The notes under the pieces are model-generated. The model saw only the letters and a program-made list of their open reading frames with translations. It was not told where the DNA came from and ran no database searches. DNA of 64,000 bases from Streptomyces flavochromogenes. GTDB lineage: Bacteria; Actinomycetota; Actinomycetes; Streptomycetales; Streptomycetaceae. Each line of letters starts with the position of its first letter. Within the stretch, counting starts at the first letter, position 1. Location of the stretch: NCBI RefSeq assembly GCF_000717595.1, contig NZ_JNZO01000016.1, forward strand, positions 1-64,000. The letters run 5' to 3'. The translations under genes were made by a program, and so were the position numbers. Positions 23,014 through 31,247 of the stretch are shown piece by piece.

Positions 23014-24825
23014 ATGCGTCGCTCCGCCGCTGGGAAGGTCTCCGTTCTCGCCGTCGCGGCGACGGTGCTCTCGATGGGTGCCGCCGCCCCGCCGACGGCC
23101 CCACCGGCCGCACCGCCACCGCCCGTCAAGGAACCCGTCGCCGTCGGCTACGGCGGAGCGGTCGCCAGTGTGGACGCCGACGCCTCGGCCGCCGGTGTCG
23201 AGGTGCTCCGCAAGGGCGGCAACGCCGTGGACGCCGCCGTCGCCGTCGCGGCCGCGCTCGGCGTCACCGAGCCCTACTCGGCGGGCATCGGGGGCGGCGG
23301 CTACCTCGTCTACTACGACGCGAAGAGCCGTACGGTCCACACCGTCGACGGACGCGAGACCGCGCCGCGCTCGGCCGACGCGAACCTCTTCGTGGAGAAC
23401 GGCGCGCCGATCCCCTTCGAGGAGGGGATGACCAGCGGCCGCGGCGTCGGTACCCCCGGCACCCCGGCGACCTGGAAGACCGCCCTCGACGCCTGGGGCA
23501 GCAAACGGCTCGGCACCCTGCTCGAACCCGCCGAGCGGCTGGCCCGCGAGGGCTTCACCGTCGACGCCACGTTCCGCGCGCAGACCGCGGGCAACGAGGC
23601 GAGGTTCCGCGACTTCCCCGCCAGCTCCGCGCTCTTCCTGCCCGGCGGGCAGCTGCCCGTCGTCGGCTCGGTCTTCAAGAACCCCGACCTCGCCCGTACG
23701 TACGAGAAGCTCGGGCGCGAGGGCGTCGGCGCGCTCTACCGGGGTCCGCTGGCACGGGACATCGTGAACACCGTCCGTACGCCCCCGGTCCGAGAGGGCG
23801 CCACCCGGAAGGTCAGGTCCGGCGATCTGACGGAGCGTGATCTCGCCGCGTACCGGACCGAGTTCCGCAAGCCCACCAAGGTCGCGTACCGAGGTCTCGA
23901 CGTCTACGGCATGCCCCCGTCCTCCTCGGGCGGTACGAGCGTCGGCGAGGCCCTCAACATCCTGGAGGGCACCGACCTCGCGAACGCCTCCCCGGCCCGC
24001 TACCTGCACCGCTTCATCGAGTCGAGCCGCATCGCCTTCGCCGACCGGGGCCGCTGGGTCGGCGACCCCGCGTTCGAGTCCGTGCCGACGCGCGGGCTGC
24101 TGTCCCAGCGGTACGCCGACTCGCGCGCCTGCCTGATCCGGGACGACGCCGCCCTGACCAGCCCCCTCGCGCCCGGCGACCCGAACAACCCGGCGCCGTG
24201 CGCGAGCGGTGGCACGGCGGCCCCGACCACGTACGAGGGGGAGAACACCACCCACCTCACGGTGGCCGACAAGTGGGGCAACGTCGTCGCCTACACCCTC
24301 ACCATCGAGTCCACCGGCGGCAGCGGCATCACGGTGCCCGGCCGGGGCTTCCTGCTCAACAACGAACTGACCGACTTCTCCTTCGCCCCGGCGAACCCGG
24401 CCGTGCACGACCCGAACCTGCCCGGCCCCGGCAAGCGGCCACGCTCCTCGATCTCGCCGACGATCGTCCTCGACGGACACGACCGGCCGGTGCTCGCACT
24501 CGGGTCGCCGGGTGGCGCCACCATCATCACGACGGTCCTGCAGACCCTCACCGGGGTCGTCGACCGGGGCCTCCCGCTCGTCGACGCGATCGCCGCGCCG
24601 CGGGCCAGTCAGCGCAACCAGGCCACCACCGAACTCGAACCCGGCCTGTGGAACAGCCCGGTGAGAGCGGAACTCGAAGCCATCGGGCACGGCTTCCGGC
24701 AGAACCCGGAGATCGGCGCGGCGACCGGCGTCCAGCGCCTGCCGGACGGCCGGTGGGTGGCCGCGGCCGAGACCGTCCGCAGGGGCGGCGGGTCGGCGAT
24801 GGTGGTCAGGCCGGTGGAGAAGTAG
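23014..24825 (+). CDS. ggt: Gamma-glutamyltransferase
   Basis: A 603-residue precursor with a signal peptide (to about residue 24) and a Pro-rich segment. The Ntn-hydrolase core has GGNAVDAAVA, EPYSAGIGGGGYL and the autoprocessing and catalytic Thr412 in ENTTHLTV. Later motifs are GRGFLLNNELTDFSF, PRSSISPTIV and GSPGGATIITTV. It transfers or hydrolyses gamma-glutamyl groups, for example of glutathione-like thiols or polyglutamate, outside the membrane. GGAGGTAGGG precedes ATG 23014. A terminator hairpin begins five bases after the stop. Confidence 0.94.
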   Translation: MRRSAAGKVSVLAVAATVLSMGAAAPPTAPPAAPPPPVKEPVAVGYGGAVASVDADASAAGVEVLRKGGNAVDAAVAVAAALGVTEPYSAGIGGGGYLVYYDAKSRTVHTVDGRETAPRSADANLFVENGAPIPFEEGMTSGRGVGTPGTPATWKTALDAWGSKRLGTLLEPAERLAREGFTVDATFRAQTAGNEARFRDFPASSALFLPGGQLPVVGSVFKNPDLARTYEKLGREGVGALYRGPLARDIVNTVRTPPVREGATRKVRSGDLTERDLAAYRTEFRKPTKVAYRGLDVYGMPPSSSGGTSVGEALNILEGTDLANASPARYLHRFIESSRIAFADRGRWVGDPAFESVPTRGLLSQRYADSRACLIRDDAALTSPLAPGDPNNPAPCASGGTAAPTTYEGENTTHLTVADKWGNVVAYTLTIESTGGSGITVPGRGFLLNNELTDFSFAPANPAVHDPNLPGPGKRPRSSISPTIVLDGHDRPVLALGSPGGATIITTVLQTLTGVVDRGLPLVDAIAAPRASQRNQATTELEPGLWNSPVRAELEAIGHGFRQNPEIGAATGVQRLPDGRWVAAAETVRRGGGSAMVVRPVEK

Positions 24826-24830
24826 CGGCC

Positions 24831-24856
24831 GGAGGGGGCACTCGGATGCCCCCTCC
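24831..24856. terminator. Terminator between ggt and map
   Basis: A perfect 10-bp stem, GGAGGGGGCA and TGCCCCCTCC, has a six-base loop. It starts five bases after the ggt stop. The facing map gene also ends downstream, so it could serve both strands. Confidence 0.65.
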
Positions 24857-24868
24857 GCGTCCCGCAGG

Positions 24869-25000
24869 GGATGTGCGTGCGACCCGAGCGTCTTGGTGTG
24901 CGCCGGTGGATGTGCGTCCCACCCGAGCGTCTTGGCGTACGCCGTGGACGTGCGTCCCACCCGCACGTCCCTCGCGTACGCCGTGGACGTACGTCCTGTC
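24869..25000. repeat. 38/39-bp tandem repeat array
   Basis: Units start at 24869 (GGATGTGCGT), 24908 (GGATGTGCGT), 24946 (GGACGTGCGT) and, truncated, 24985 (GGACGTACGT): steps of 39, 38 and 39 bases. Each holds CACCCGAGCGTCTTGGCGTA or a variant. It fills the gap between convergent ggt and map. The period matches the array at 6251-6416, though the sequence differs. Confidence 0.8.
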
Positions 25001-25016
25001 GTGCCCCCGTCGTGCC

Positions 25017-25784
25017 CTACAGCGCCGTCAGCACCCGCGGGCCCTCGTCCGTGATCGCCACCGTGTGCTCCGCGTGCGACGCGCGCGAGCCGTCGACCGT
25101 GCGGATCGTCCAGCCGTCGCGCGCCGTGTAGTGGTCGTCGGTGCCGCCCCCGATGAGCATCGGCTCGATCGCGAGCACCATCCCGTGGCGCAGCTTCATG
25201 CCCCGGCCCGGTCGTCCCTCGTTGGGGACGCCCGGGTCCTCGTGCATCGTGCGGCCGATGCCGTGACCGCCGAACCCGTCCGGGATGCCGTATCCGGCGG
25301 CGCGGCACACCCGCCCGATCGCGTGCGCGATGTCGCCGACGCGGTTGCCGACGACGGCGGCCGCGATGCCGGCCTCCAGGGCCTCCTCCGCCGCGCCGAT
25401 CAGCCGGGTGTCCTCCGGCCGGGCCGGGCCGACCGTGAAGCTGATCGCCGAGTCGCCCGCCCAGCCGCCGAGCAGGGCCCCGCAGTCCGCCGAGACCAGG
25501 TCGCCCGGGGCGAGCCGGGTGTCGTCCGGGATGCCGTGCACGATCGCGTCGTTCACGGAGACGCACACGACCGCGGGAAACGGCACCGGCGCCCACTCCG
25601 GGCGGTAGCCGAGGAAGGGTGATCCGGCGCCCGCTTCGGCGAGGACCTCCCGTGCGGCCCGGTCGAGGTCGGTCAGCGGCACGCCGGGCGCCGCCTTCTC
25701 CCGTACGGCCGCGAGGGCGCGGGCCACCACCCGTCCCGCCTCACGCATCGCGGCCAGGTTCTCGTTCGTCTTGATCTCCACCAT
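25017..25784 (-). CDS. map: Type I methionine aminopeptidase
   Basis: A 255-residue pita-bread metallopeptidase that removes N-terminal Met. Metal ligands can be placed in SADCGALLGGWAGDSA (two Asp), the His of GHGIGRTMHEDP, the Glu of AIEPM and the Glu of AEHTVAIT. Streptomycetes usually have more than one map; this copy is not next to adk/infA, so it is probably an accessory copy. It has no Shine-Dalgarno sequence, and a TATAGT box ends seven bases before the ATG, so the message should be leaderless. It is divergent from an XRE regulator, with both promoters on one palindrome, suggesting control by that regulator. Confidence 0.93.
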   Translation of the reverse strand: MVEIKTNENLAAMREAGRVVARALAAVREKAAPGVPLTDLDRAAREVLAEAGAGSPFLGYRPEWAPVPFPAVVCVSVNDAIVHGIPDDTRLAPGDLVSADCGALLGGWAGDSAISFTVGPARPEDTRLIGAAEEALEAGIAAAVVGNRVGDIAHAIGRVCRAAGYGIPDGFGGHGIGRTMHEDPGVPNEGRPGRGMKLRHGMVLAIEPMLIGGGTDDHYTARDGWTIRTVDGSRASHAEHTVAITDEGPRVLTAL

Positions 25785-25790
25785 GCCAAT

Positions 25791-25810
25791 TACTATACCG
25801 GTATTAGTAT
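25791..25810. promoter_or_regulatory. Palindromic operator with two leaderless -10 boxes
   Basis: TACT-ATACCGGTAT-t-AGTA (25791-25809) is a near-perfect dyad around ATACCGGTAT (25795-25804). On the plus strand TAGTAT (25805-25810) lies six bases before the regulator ATG at 25817. On the minus strand TATAGT (25797-25792) lies seven bases before the map ATG at 25784. Both -10 boxes are part of the dyad, so one bound protein would shut both genes. Confidence 0.65.
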
Positions 25811-25816
25811 GGCCTC

Positions 25817-26068
25817 ATGGTGCGCACACCCCTGACCCCCGAAGAGCGCGAGCGCGGCGAGCGCCTCGGCCTGTTCCTGCGTGAAGCGCGCGGCGAGCGG
25901 TCGATGGTGGCGATCGCCGCCGCCGCAGGCCTGTCCGCCGAGACCCTCCGCAAGATCGAGACGGGCCGGGCCCCGACCCCGGCGTTCTTCACCGTCGCGG
26001 CCCTCGCCCGGGTCCTCGGTCTCTCCATGGACGAGCTGGTCGTCCGCTGCGCGCTCGCGCCCGTCTGA
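25817..26068 (+). CDS. XRE-family helix-turn-helix regulator
   Basis: An 83-residue single-domain DNA-binding protein. The HTH covers about residues 29-60 (MVAIAAAAGLSAETLRKIETGRAPTP, in part), followed by the usual fourth and fifth helices (FFTVAALARVLGLSMDELV). It probably binds the dyad upstream as a dimer and represses itself and map. The start ATG 25817 lies six bases after a TAGTAT box and lacks a ribosome site, so translation is leaderless. The effector is unknown. The gene is a single unit; the next gene (DinB-like) starts 59 bases on. Confidence 0.88.
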   Translation: MVRTPLTPEERERGERLGLFLREARGERSMVAIAAAAGLSAETLRKIETGRAPTPAFFTVAALARVLGLSMDELVVRCALAPV

Positions 26069-26126
26069 CGGCCCGGCCCCCGGGGGCGCGGGAATTCGGT
26101 GGCGCGGCCCACCGGAACCGTCGATC

Positions 26127-26699
26127 ATGCGTCGCATGAGCGACGCACCCGCACGATGGACCACGGCGACCGTCTACCCCGACATGTGGGCGGACCCGGA
26201 CGACGACCCCCGCAACAACAACGGAGGCCCCGGCTCGGAGGGCGAGCTCGCGACGCTGCAGGACGGCCTGCGGGACTTCCGCCTGACCCTCCTGATGAAG
26301 TGCGAGGGGCTGGACGCGGAGCAGCTCGCCCGCCGGTCGGTCCCGCCGTCGACCATGTCGCTGCTCGGCCTGGTCCGGCACCTCGCCGAGGTGGAGCGGG
26401 ACTGGCGCAACTGGATCAGCGACGGTGAAAGGCTGCCGAAGCTGTACGGCGAGAAGGACGCGGACTTCCACGGGGCCGTCGCCGAACAGGCCGTGGTCGA
26501 CGCCGCGTTCGCCGATCTGGAGCGTGAGCAGGCGGCGCTCGACGCCGAGCTGGCGGAGCACCCGGACCTCGGTGCGCGCGTGGGGCGGGAGAAGATCGCC
26601 GTCCGGGAGCTGATGGTGCACCGGATCGACGAGTACGCCCGCCACTGCGGCCACGCCGACCTGCTGCGCGAGTGCGTCGACGGCAGGGTCGGCCAGTGA
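26127..26699 (+). CDS. DinB/DUF664 family protein
   Basis: A 190-residue four-helix-bundle protein with the DinB-like metal-site pattern: a His in VRHLAEVERDW and two more in the last helix (HRIDEYARHCGHADLLRE). The N-terminus carries a short Asp/Pro/Asn-rich stretch. Relatives include thiol-dependent S-transferases of the mycothiol/bacillithiol type, and many are uncharacterised. ATG 26127 is used; ATG 26136 is an alternative that drops three residues. Neither has a strong ribosome site. Confidence 0.82.
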   Translation: MRRMSDAPARWTTATVYPDMWADPDDDPRNNNGGPGSEGELATLQDGLRDFRLTLLMKCEGLDAEQLARRSVPPSTMSLLGLVRHLAEVERDWRNWISDGERLPKLYGEKDADFHGAVAEQAVVDAAFADLEREQAALDAELAEHPDLGARVGREKIAVRELMVHRIDEYARHCGHADLLRECVDGRVGQ

Positions 26700-26852
26700 C
26701 GGGCGCCGGGCGGCTCCCGGGCCGGGCCCGGCTGTAGAGCGGGGTCGAGGCCGGGGTCGAGGACCGGGCCCGGGCGGGGGCCCGCCGGGGGAGCGGGCGA
26801 GCTCGTCGTGTCCGGGGAGGCCCTGGCCCGCACCCTCCGCCCGACACCGGCA
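26700..26852. other. GC-only spacer with repeated GGGCCCG elements
   Basis: A spacer of nearly pure G/C with several overlapping GGGCCCG and GGGGTCGAGG repeats able to form stems. No gene seen. It probably includes termination signals of the DinB-like gene. Confidence 0.3.
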
Positions 26853-26858
26853 TAGGCT
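26853..26858 (+). promoter_or_regulatory. -10 box of PPOX gene, leaderless
   Basis: TAGGCT is followed by seven bases and then ATG 26866, without a ribosome site. Confidence 0.45.
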
Positions 26859-26865
26859 CCCGGGC

Positions 26866-27249
26866 ATGATGCCCGAAGAGCTGCGGCGCGGCCGCTACGT
26901 CAGCCTGACCACCTACCGCAAGAACGGCACGGGGGTCGCCACACCCGTCTGGTACGCGGTGGAGGGCGACGAGCTGTACGCCTGGACCCGCACGGACTCC
27001 TGGAAGGTCAAGCGGCTGCGGAACGACCCGAGGGTCGAGGTCGCGGTCTGCGACCTGCGCGGCAACGTCGCCGAGGGCGCCGAGCGCTTCACCGGCGAGG
27101 GCCGGCTGGTGACGGGGGAGGAGCTGCGCCGGATCCGGGGGCTGCTCTCGCGCAAGTACACCTGGCAGTACTGGCTGACCGACGTGCCCGCCATGCTCGT
27201 CCGGCTCGGGAAGCGCCCGCACACCGGGATCGTCGTTCGCTTCGGGTGA
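26866..27249 (+). CDS. PPOX-class F420-dependent oxidoreductase
   Basis: A 127-residue split-barrel flavin/deazaflavin-binding protein. It has the family pattern YVSLTTYRKNGTGVATPVWYAVEG (first half here), an Arg/Lys-rich cofactor strand (SWKVKRLRNDPRVEVAVCD), and a C-terminal GIVVRF strand. Relatives in mycobacteria (Rv1155, Rv2074 type) use cofactor F420. Substrate unknown. The short Gly-rich N-terminus and the size match the stand-alone domain. It is probably transcribed alone from a leaderless promoter. Confidence 0.85.
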   Translation: MMPEELRRGRYVSLTTYRKNGTGVATPVWYAVEGDELYAWTRTDSWKVKRLRNDPRVEVAVCDLRGNVAEGAERFTGEGRLVTGEELRRIRGLLSRKYTWQYWLTDVPAMLVRLGKRPHTGIVVRFG

Positions 27250-27364
27250 ATCGGTCCATAGGGCACGCGCAGGAAAACGGTCCGTAGTCGTCCCGTAACA
27301 CGACTGCGGTCCAATACCCGCGGACCGGAGGGTTCCAGTCGACGGCGGGGCAGGTGCGGATCGC

Positions 27365-28792
27365 ATGACGGTGTATCAACTTGTGGTGGAAGTCGCTACG
27401 TTCAGACACTGGCTGGCGGAGCTCACGCGCCGCATCCCGTCGGACGGCGGCTGGTACGGAGTCTTCGCCCGACGCGACCCCGACGGGCTGCGGGCCTGCT
27501 TCGACGGGACGGAGATCCTGCCCTGGGACATCGTCGAGTCCCTGCTCCAGGACGCCGGCGAACCGTTCGGGGGACCGTTCGCCCTCCGTGGCGCGACGCT
27601 GTACGCGGCGGCCGCCGGCGCCCATGACCGTCGGCCCGGCGGAGCGGAGGCGCTCACCGAACGCCGCGAGCTCTTGGAACGCGAACGCCGGTACGCCGAG
27701 TCCCGCGCCCGCGAACTGGGCGACCGGCTCCGCGCGGCCCCGGCCCCCGGCCCGGACGACACGGCCCGCCTGGAGAACGACCTGGCCTGGACGCGCGACG
27801 ACCACGCGCGGGCGACCGCACGGGTCGCCGACCTGACGGCCCGGCTCGCACGCCTGGGGGAGTGGGCCGAGGGCGGGGCGACGCCGGGGCCGCCGCCGGC
27901 ACCTGTTGTCCAGGCGGACCCGCCCGGGCCTGTTCCGCCGCCGGTGACGACGGCATCCGTCCCGACAGCCGAGCCGCCCGCCCCGACCGCCGAGCCGCCC
28001 GCCCCGACCGCCCAGTCACCGGCTCCGATCGCCGGGCCCCCCGCCCGTCCCGCCAGGACCAAGCGCCGCCCGCGCGGCGCGCGCTACGCGTGGCTGGACC
28101 GCGGCGCCGAGGACCAGGGGCCGGTGGCCGCACCCGCACCCGTACTCCCCGCCGGGGGAGCGGCGCCGCGAGGGGCACGGTTCGGGGGCGCCGGCCAGCC
28201 CTCCGAGGCCGCCGCGCCCGGCGGTGCCGACCCGGCCGTGCGCTCCGATGCCGACCCCGCCGAGGCGGGCCGCGCCGCCGCCAACGCGGTCTACGCGCTC
28301 CAGCGGCTCCGCGCCCAGGGGCGTAGCGGCGAGGCCCACGCCCTGCTCTGCGAGGCGCTCAACGGGCCGGCCGCCCGGCTGCCCGCCCTCGCCGGGGAAC
28401 TGCACCGGGCCGGTCTCGGTGCCGACTGGTCCGTCCTGCTCTGGGAGGCGGCCTCGCTGCCGCCCGGCCGGCTCGCCGCCGTCGCCGGGGTGCTCGCCGA
28501 CGCGGGGCGGGCCGCCGACTGCGATCAGCTCCTTCGGCAGGGCGTGGCGCGCCCCGTCGAGGAGCTCGCCGGGGCGTGCGCCGCCCTGCGGGCCGAGGGG
28601 CACCACCGCGAGGCCCGCGCGCTGCTCACCGCCTTCGTCCGGGTCCGCGCCCCCGAGGACTCGGCCCGCCTCGCGGCCGAGGACCCGCGGGGGCTCGCCC
28701 CCCAACTCCTCGAAGCCGCCCGAGCGGTGTCCGCGGTCCGCGAGAGCGATCTGCTGCACGCCCTCCGCGTGGCCGGCCTCGCGGGCGCGTGA
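27365..28792 (+). CDS. Large actinobacterial protein of unknown function, three-part
   Basis: A 475-residue protein. Residues 1-90 form a compact domain with WYGVFARRDPDGLRACFDG and LPWDIVESLLQDAG. Residues about 95-165 are a coiled coil (RRELLERERRYAESRARELG, then a second heptad run). Residues about 170-310 are a disordered Pro/Ala linker with PTAEPPA repeats and a basic patch (TKRRPRGARYAWL). Residues about 320-475 are a helical repeat domain (NAVYALQRLRAQGRSGEAHALL). No TM or signal. It looks like a scaffold; I do not recognise a family. Start ATG 27365 with GGGGCAGG upstream. Confidence 0.7.
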   Translation: MTVYQLVVEVATFRHWLAELTRRIPSDGGWYGVFARRDPDGLRACFDGTEILPWDIVESLLQDAGEPFGGPFALRGATLYAAAAGAHDRRPGGAEALTERRELLERERRYAESRARELGDRLRAAPAPGPDDTARLENDLAWTRDDHARATARVADLTARLARLGEWAEGGATPGPPPAPVVQADPPGPVPPPVTTASVPTAEPPAPTAEPPAPTAQSPAPIAGPPARPARTKRRPRGARYAWLDRGAEDQGPVAAPAPVLPAGGAAPRGARFGGAGQPSEAAAPGGADPAVRSDADPAEAGRAAANAVYALQRLRAQGRSGEAHALLCEALNGPAARLPALAGELHRAGLGADWSVLLWEAASLPPGRLAAVAGVLADAGRAADCDQLLRQGVARPVEELAGACAALRAEGHHREARALLTAFVRVRAPEDSARLAAEDPRGLAPQLLEAARAVSAVRESDLLHALRVAGLAGA

Positions 28793-29014
28793 CCCGGTCG
28801 GGCGGCCTCCGGCAGGGGCCCGGCGGCACCCCGCACGGCCCGGAACACCGCTCCGGGCGGGAGGGTCGCGCCCGGACGTCTCCGGCATGCCCGGACGTGC
28901 CGGTACGTGTCGGTACGTGTCCGACGTGGACCACTCGGGTATGAAACATGATCGACCCCGCCGCTTCCCGGCGGCGGTCTTGCTCCGAGGTGTGACGGGG
29001 CTTACGTTCTCCTC
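28793..29014. other. Leader upstream of pyrimidine catabolism operon
   Basis: No gene seen. It contains a tandem CGGTACGTGT pair at about 28901-28922 and CGGACGT motifs around it, then an AT-richer stretch (ATGAAACATGATCG). Together with the adjacent dyad it should hold the operon promoter; no convincing -35/-10 pair was found. Confidence 0.35.
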
Positions 29015-29039
29015 CTACGCATCGCGTCTACGTGCGTAG
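29015..29039. promoter_or_regulatory. CTACG dyad, probable operator of the pyrimidine operon
   Basis: CTACGCA (29015-29021) and TGCGTAG (29033-29039) form a perfect inverted repeat. A further CTACG at 29028 makes a 12-base inner pseudo-palindrome, CTACG-TG-CGTAG. It lies 34-58 bases before ATG 29073. The regulator is not encoded next to it. Confidence 0.5.
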
Positions 29040-29072
29040 AGGCTCTCTGACGCCGTGCCGAAGGAGCAGATC

Positions 29073-29915
29073 ATGACCGACGTCGTACGCGCCGCGCTCG
29101 TCCAGGCGACCTGGACCGGCGACACCGAATCCATGATCGCCAAACACGAGGAGTACGCCCGGGAGGCCGCCCGTCAGGGTGCCAAGGTGATCGGCTTCCA
29201 GGAGGTGTTCAACGCCCCCTACTTCTGTCAGGTGCAGGAGCCCGAGCACTACCGGTGGGCCGAGCCCGTCCCCGACGGCCCCACCGTCAGCCGGATGCGG
29301 GACCTCGCCCGGGAGACCGGGATGGTGATCGTGGTGCCCGTCTTCGAGGTCGAGGGCGAGGGCTTCTACTACAACACCGCCGCCGTCATCGACGCCGACG
29401 GCAGCTACCTCGGCAAGTACCGCAAGCACCACATCCCCCAGGTCAAGGGATTCTGGGAGAAGTACTACTTCCGCCCGGGGAACGCCGGCTGGCCGGTCTT
29501 CGACACCGCCGTCGGGCGCGTCGGCGTGTACATCTGCTACGACCGGCACTTCCCGGAGGGCTGGCGCCAACTCGGTCTCAACGGAGCCCAGTTGGTCTAC
29601 AACCCCTCGGCCACCCATCGCGGTCTCTCCTCATACCTCTGGCAGCTGGAGCAGCCCGCCGCGGCCGTCGCCAACGAGTACTTCGTCGCCGCCATCAACC
29701 GCGTCGGCATCGAGGAGTACGGCGACAACGACTTCTACGGCACGAGCTACTTCGTCGACCCGCGCGGGCAGTTCGTCGGCGACGTCGCCTCCGACAAGAC
29801 CGAGGAACTCCTCGTCCGCGACCTCGACTTCGGCCTGATCGAGCAGGTCCGCCAGCAATGGGCGTTCTACCGGGACCGGCGCCCCGACGCGTACGACGGG
29901 CTGGTGCGGCCGTGA
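29073..29915 (+). CDS. Nitrilase-family N-carbamoyl amide hydrolase (beta-ureidopropionase type)
   Basis: A 280-residue nitrilase-superfamily enzyme with the catalytic triad Glu44 (GFQEVFNAPYF), Lys118 (KYRKHHIP) and Cys155 (VYICYDRHFPEG). Next to a dihydropyrimidinase it should hydrolyse N-carbamoyl-beta-alanine (or N-carbamoyl amino acids) to the amino acid, CO2 and ammonia: step three of reductive pyrimidine breakdown. ATG 29073 is chosen over GTG 29055 because GAAGGAG lies seven bases before it. Its TGA overlaps the GTG of the aminotransferase. Confidence 0.92.
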   Translation: MTDVVRAALVQATWTGDTESMIAKHEEYAREAARQGAKVIGFQEVFNAPYFCQVQEPEHYRWAEPVPDGPTVSRMRDLARETGMVIVVPVFEVEGEGFYYNTAAVIDADGSYLGKYRKHHIPQVKGFWEKYYFRPGNAGWPVFDTAVGRVGVYICYDRHFPEGWRQLGLNGAQLVYNPSATHRGLSSYLWQLEQPAAAVANEYFVAAINRVGIEEYGDNDFYGTSYFVDPRGQFVGDVASDKTEELLVRDLDFGLIEQVRQQWAFYRDRRPDAYDGLVRP

Positions 29916-31192
29916 GCAGTCTCTTCGACCGGCACAAGGCAGTCATCCCCGACTGGGTCGCCCTCTACTACAAGGACCCGATCGAGATCACCCACGGCGA
30001 GGGCCGCCACGTCTGGGACGCCGACGGACGCCGGTACCTCGACTTCTTCGGCGGCATCCTCACCACCATGACCGCCCACGCCCTGCCCGAGGTCACCAAG
30101 GCCGTCGCCGAGCAGGCCGGGCGGATCATCCACTCCTCGACGCTCTACCTCAACCGCCCCATGGTGGAGCTCGCCGAGCGGATCGCCGGACTCTCCGGCA
30201 TCCCCGACGCCCGGGTCTTCTTCACCACCTCCGGCACCGAGGCCAACGACACGGCGCTGCTCCTCGCGACGGCGTACCGCCGGTCGAACCAGATCCTCGC
30301 CATGCGGAACAGCTACCACGGCCGCTCCTTCTCCACCGTCGGCATCACCGGCAACCGCGCCTGGTCGCCCACCAGCCTCTCGCCGCTGCAGACCCTGTAC
30401 GTCCACGGCGGTGTCCGTACGCGCGGTCCCTACGCCCAGTACACCGACGAGCGGTTCATCGAGGCCTGCGTCGCCGACCTTGAGGACCTCCTCGGCCACA
30501 CCCGGGACGTCGCCGCCCTCATCGCCGAACCCGTCCAGGGCGTCGGTGGCTTCACCGTGCCGCCCGACGGCCTGTACGCCGCCTTCCGCCGGGTCCTCGA
30601 CCGGCACGGCATCCTGTGGATCTCCGACGAGGTGCAGACCGGCTGGGGCCGTACCGGCGAGCACTTCTGGGGCTGGCAGGCGCACGACCAGGCCGGGCCG
30701 CCCGACATCCTCACCTTCGCCAAGGGCATCGGCAACGGCATGTCCGTCGGCGGAGTCGTCGCCCGCGCCGACATCATGAACTGCATCGACGCCAACTCCA
30801 TCTCCACCTTCGGCGGTTCGCCGGTCACCATGGCCGCAGGCCTCGCCAACCTCTCGTACCTCCTGGAGCACGACCTCCAGGGGAACGCGCGCCGGGTCGG
30901 CGGTCTGCTCATCGAGCGGATCAGGGCCGCCTGCGCCGGAGTCGACGCGGTTCGGGAGGTCCGCGGCCGCGGCCTCATGATCGGCATCGAGCTGACCGAA
31001 CCGGGCACCGAGCGGGCGAACCCGGACGCGGCCGCCACCGTCCTGGAGGCCGCCCGCGAGAACGGCCTGCTGATCGGCAAGGGCGGCGGCCACAACACCA
31101 GCACCCTGCGCATCGCGCCACCGCTCTCGCTCACCGTCGCCGAGGCGGAGGAGGGCGCGGCGATGCTCGAAGCGGCCCTGCGAGAGCTGTAG
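29912..31192 (+). CDS. Class III PLP-dependent aminotransferase
   Basis: A 426-residue aminotransferase with the fold-type I motifs TTSGTEANDTALL, NSYHGRS, the metal/PLP Asp in ISDEVQTGWGRTG, and Lys271 in TFAKGIGNG forming the Schiff base. In this operon it probably transaminates beta-alanine (or beta-aminoisobutyrate) to malonate semialdehyde with a keto acid acceptor. It resembles AGXT2-like and beta-alanine:pyruvate aminotransferases. The GTG start overlaps the upstream stop (GTGA). Confidence 0.92.
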   Translation: MSSLFDRHKAVIPDWVALYYKDPIEITHGEGRHVWDADGRRYLDFFGGILTTMTAHALPEVTKAVAEQAGRIIHSSTLYLNRPMVELAERIAGLSGIPDARVFFTTSGTEANDTALLLATAYRRSNQILAMRNSYHGRSFSTVGITGNRAWSPTSLSPLQTLYVHGGVRTRGPYAQYTDERFIEACVADLEDLLGHTRDVAALIAEPVQGVGGFTVPPDGLYAAFRRVLDRHGILWISDEVQTGWGRTGEHFWGWQAHDQAGPPDILTFAKGIGNGMSVGGVVARADIMNCIDANSISTFGGSPVTMAAGLANLSYLLEHDLQGNARRVGGLLIERIRAACAGVDAVREVRGRGLMIGIELTEPGTERANPDAAATVLEAARENGLLIGKGGGHNTSTLRIAPPLSLTVAEAEEGAAMLEAALREL

Positions 31193-31247
31193 CCACACCG
31201 TCCCGCCGTATCGAGATCGGCCCGCCGTATCGAGCAGGGAGAGTCCC

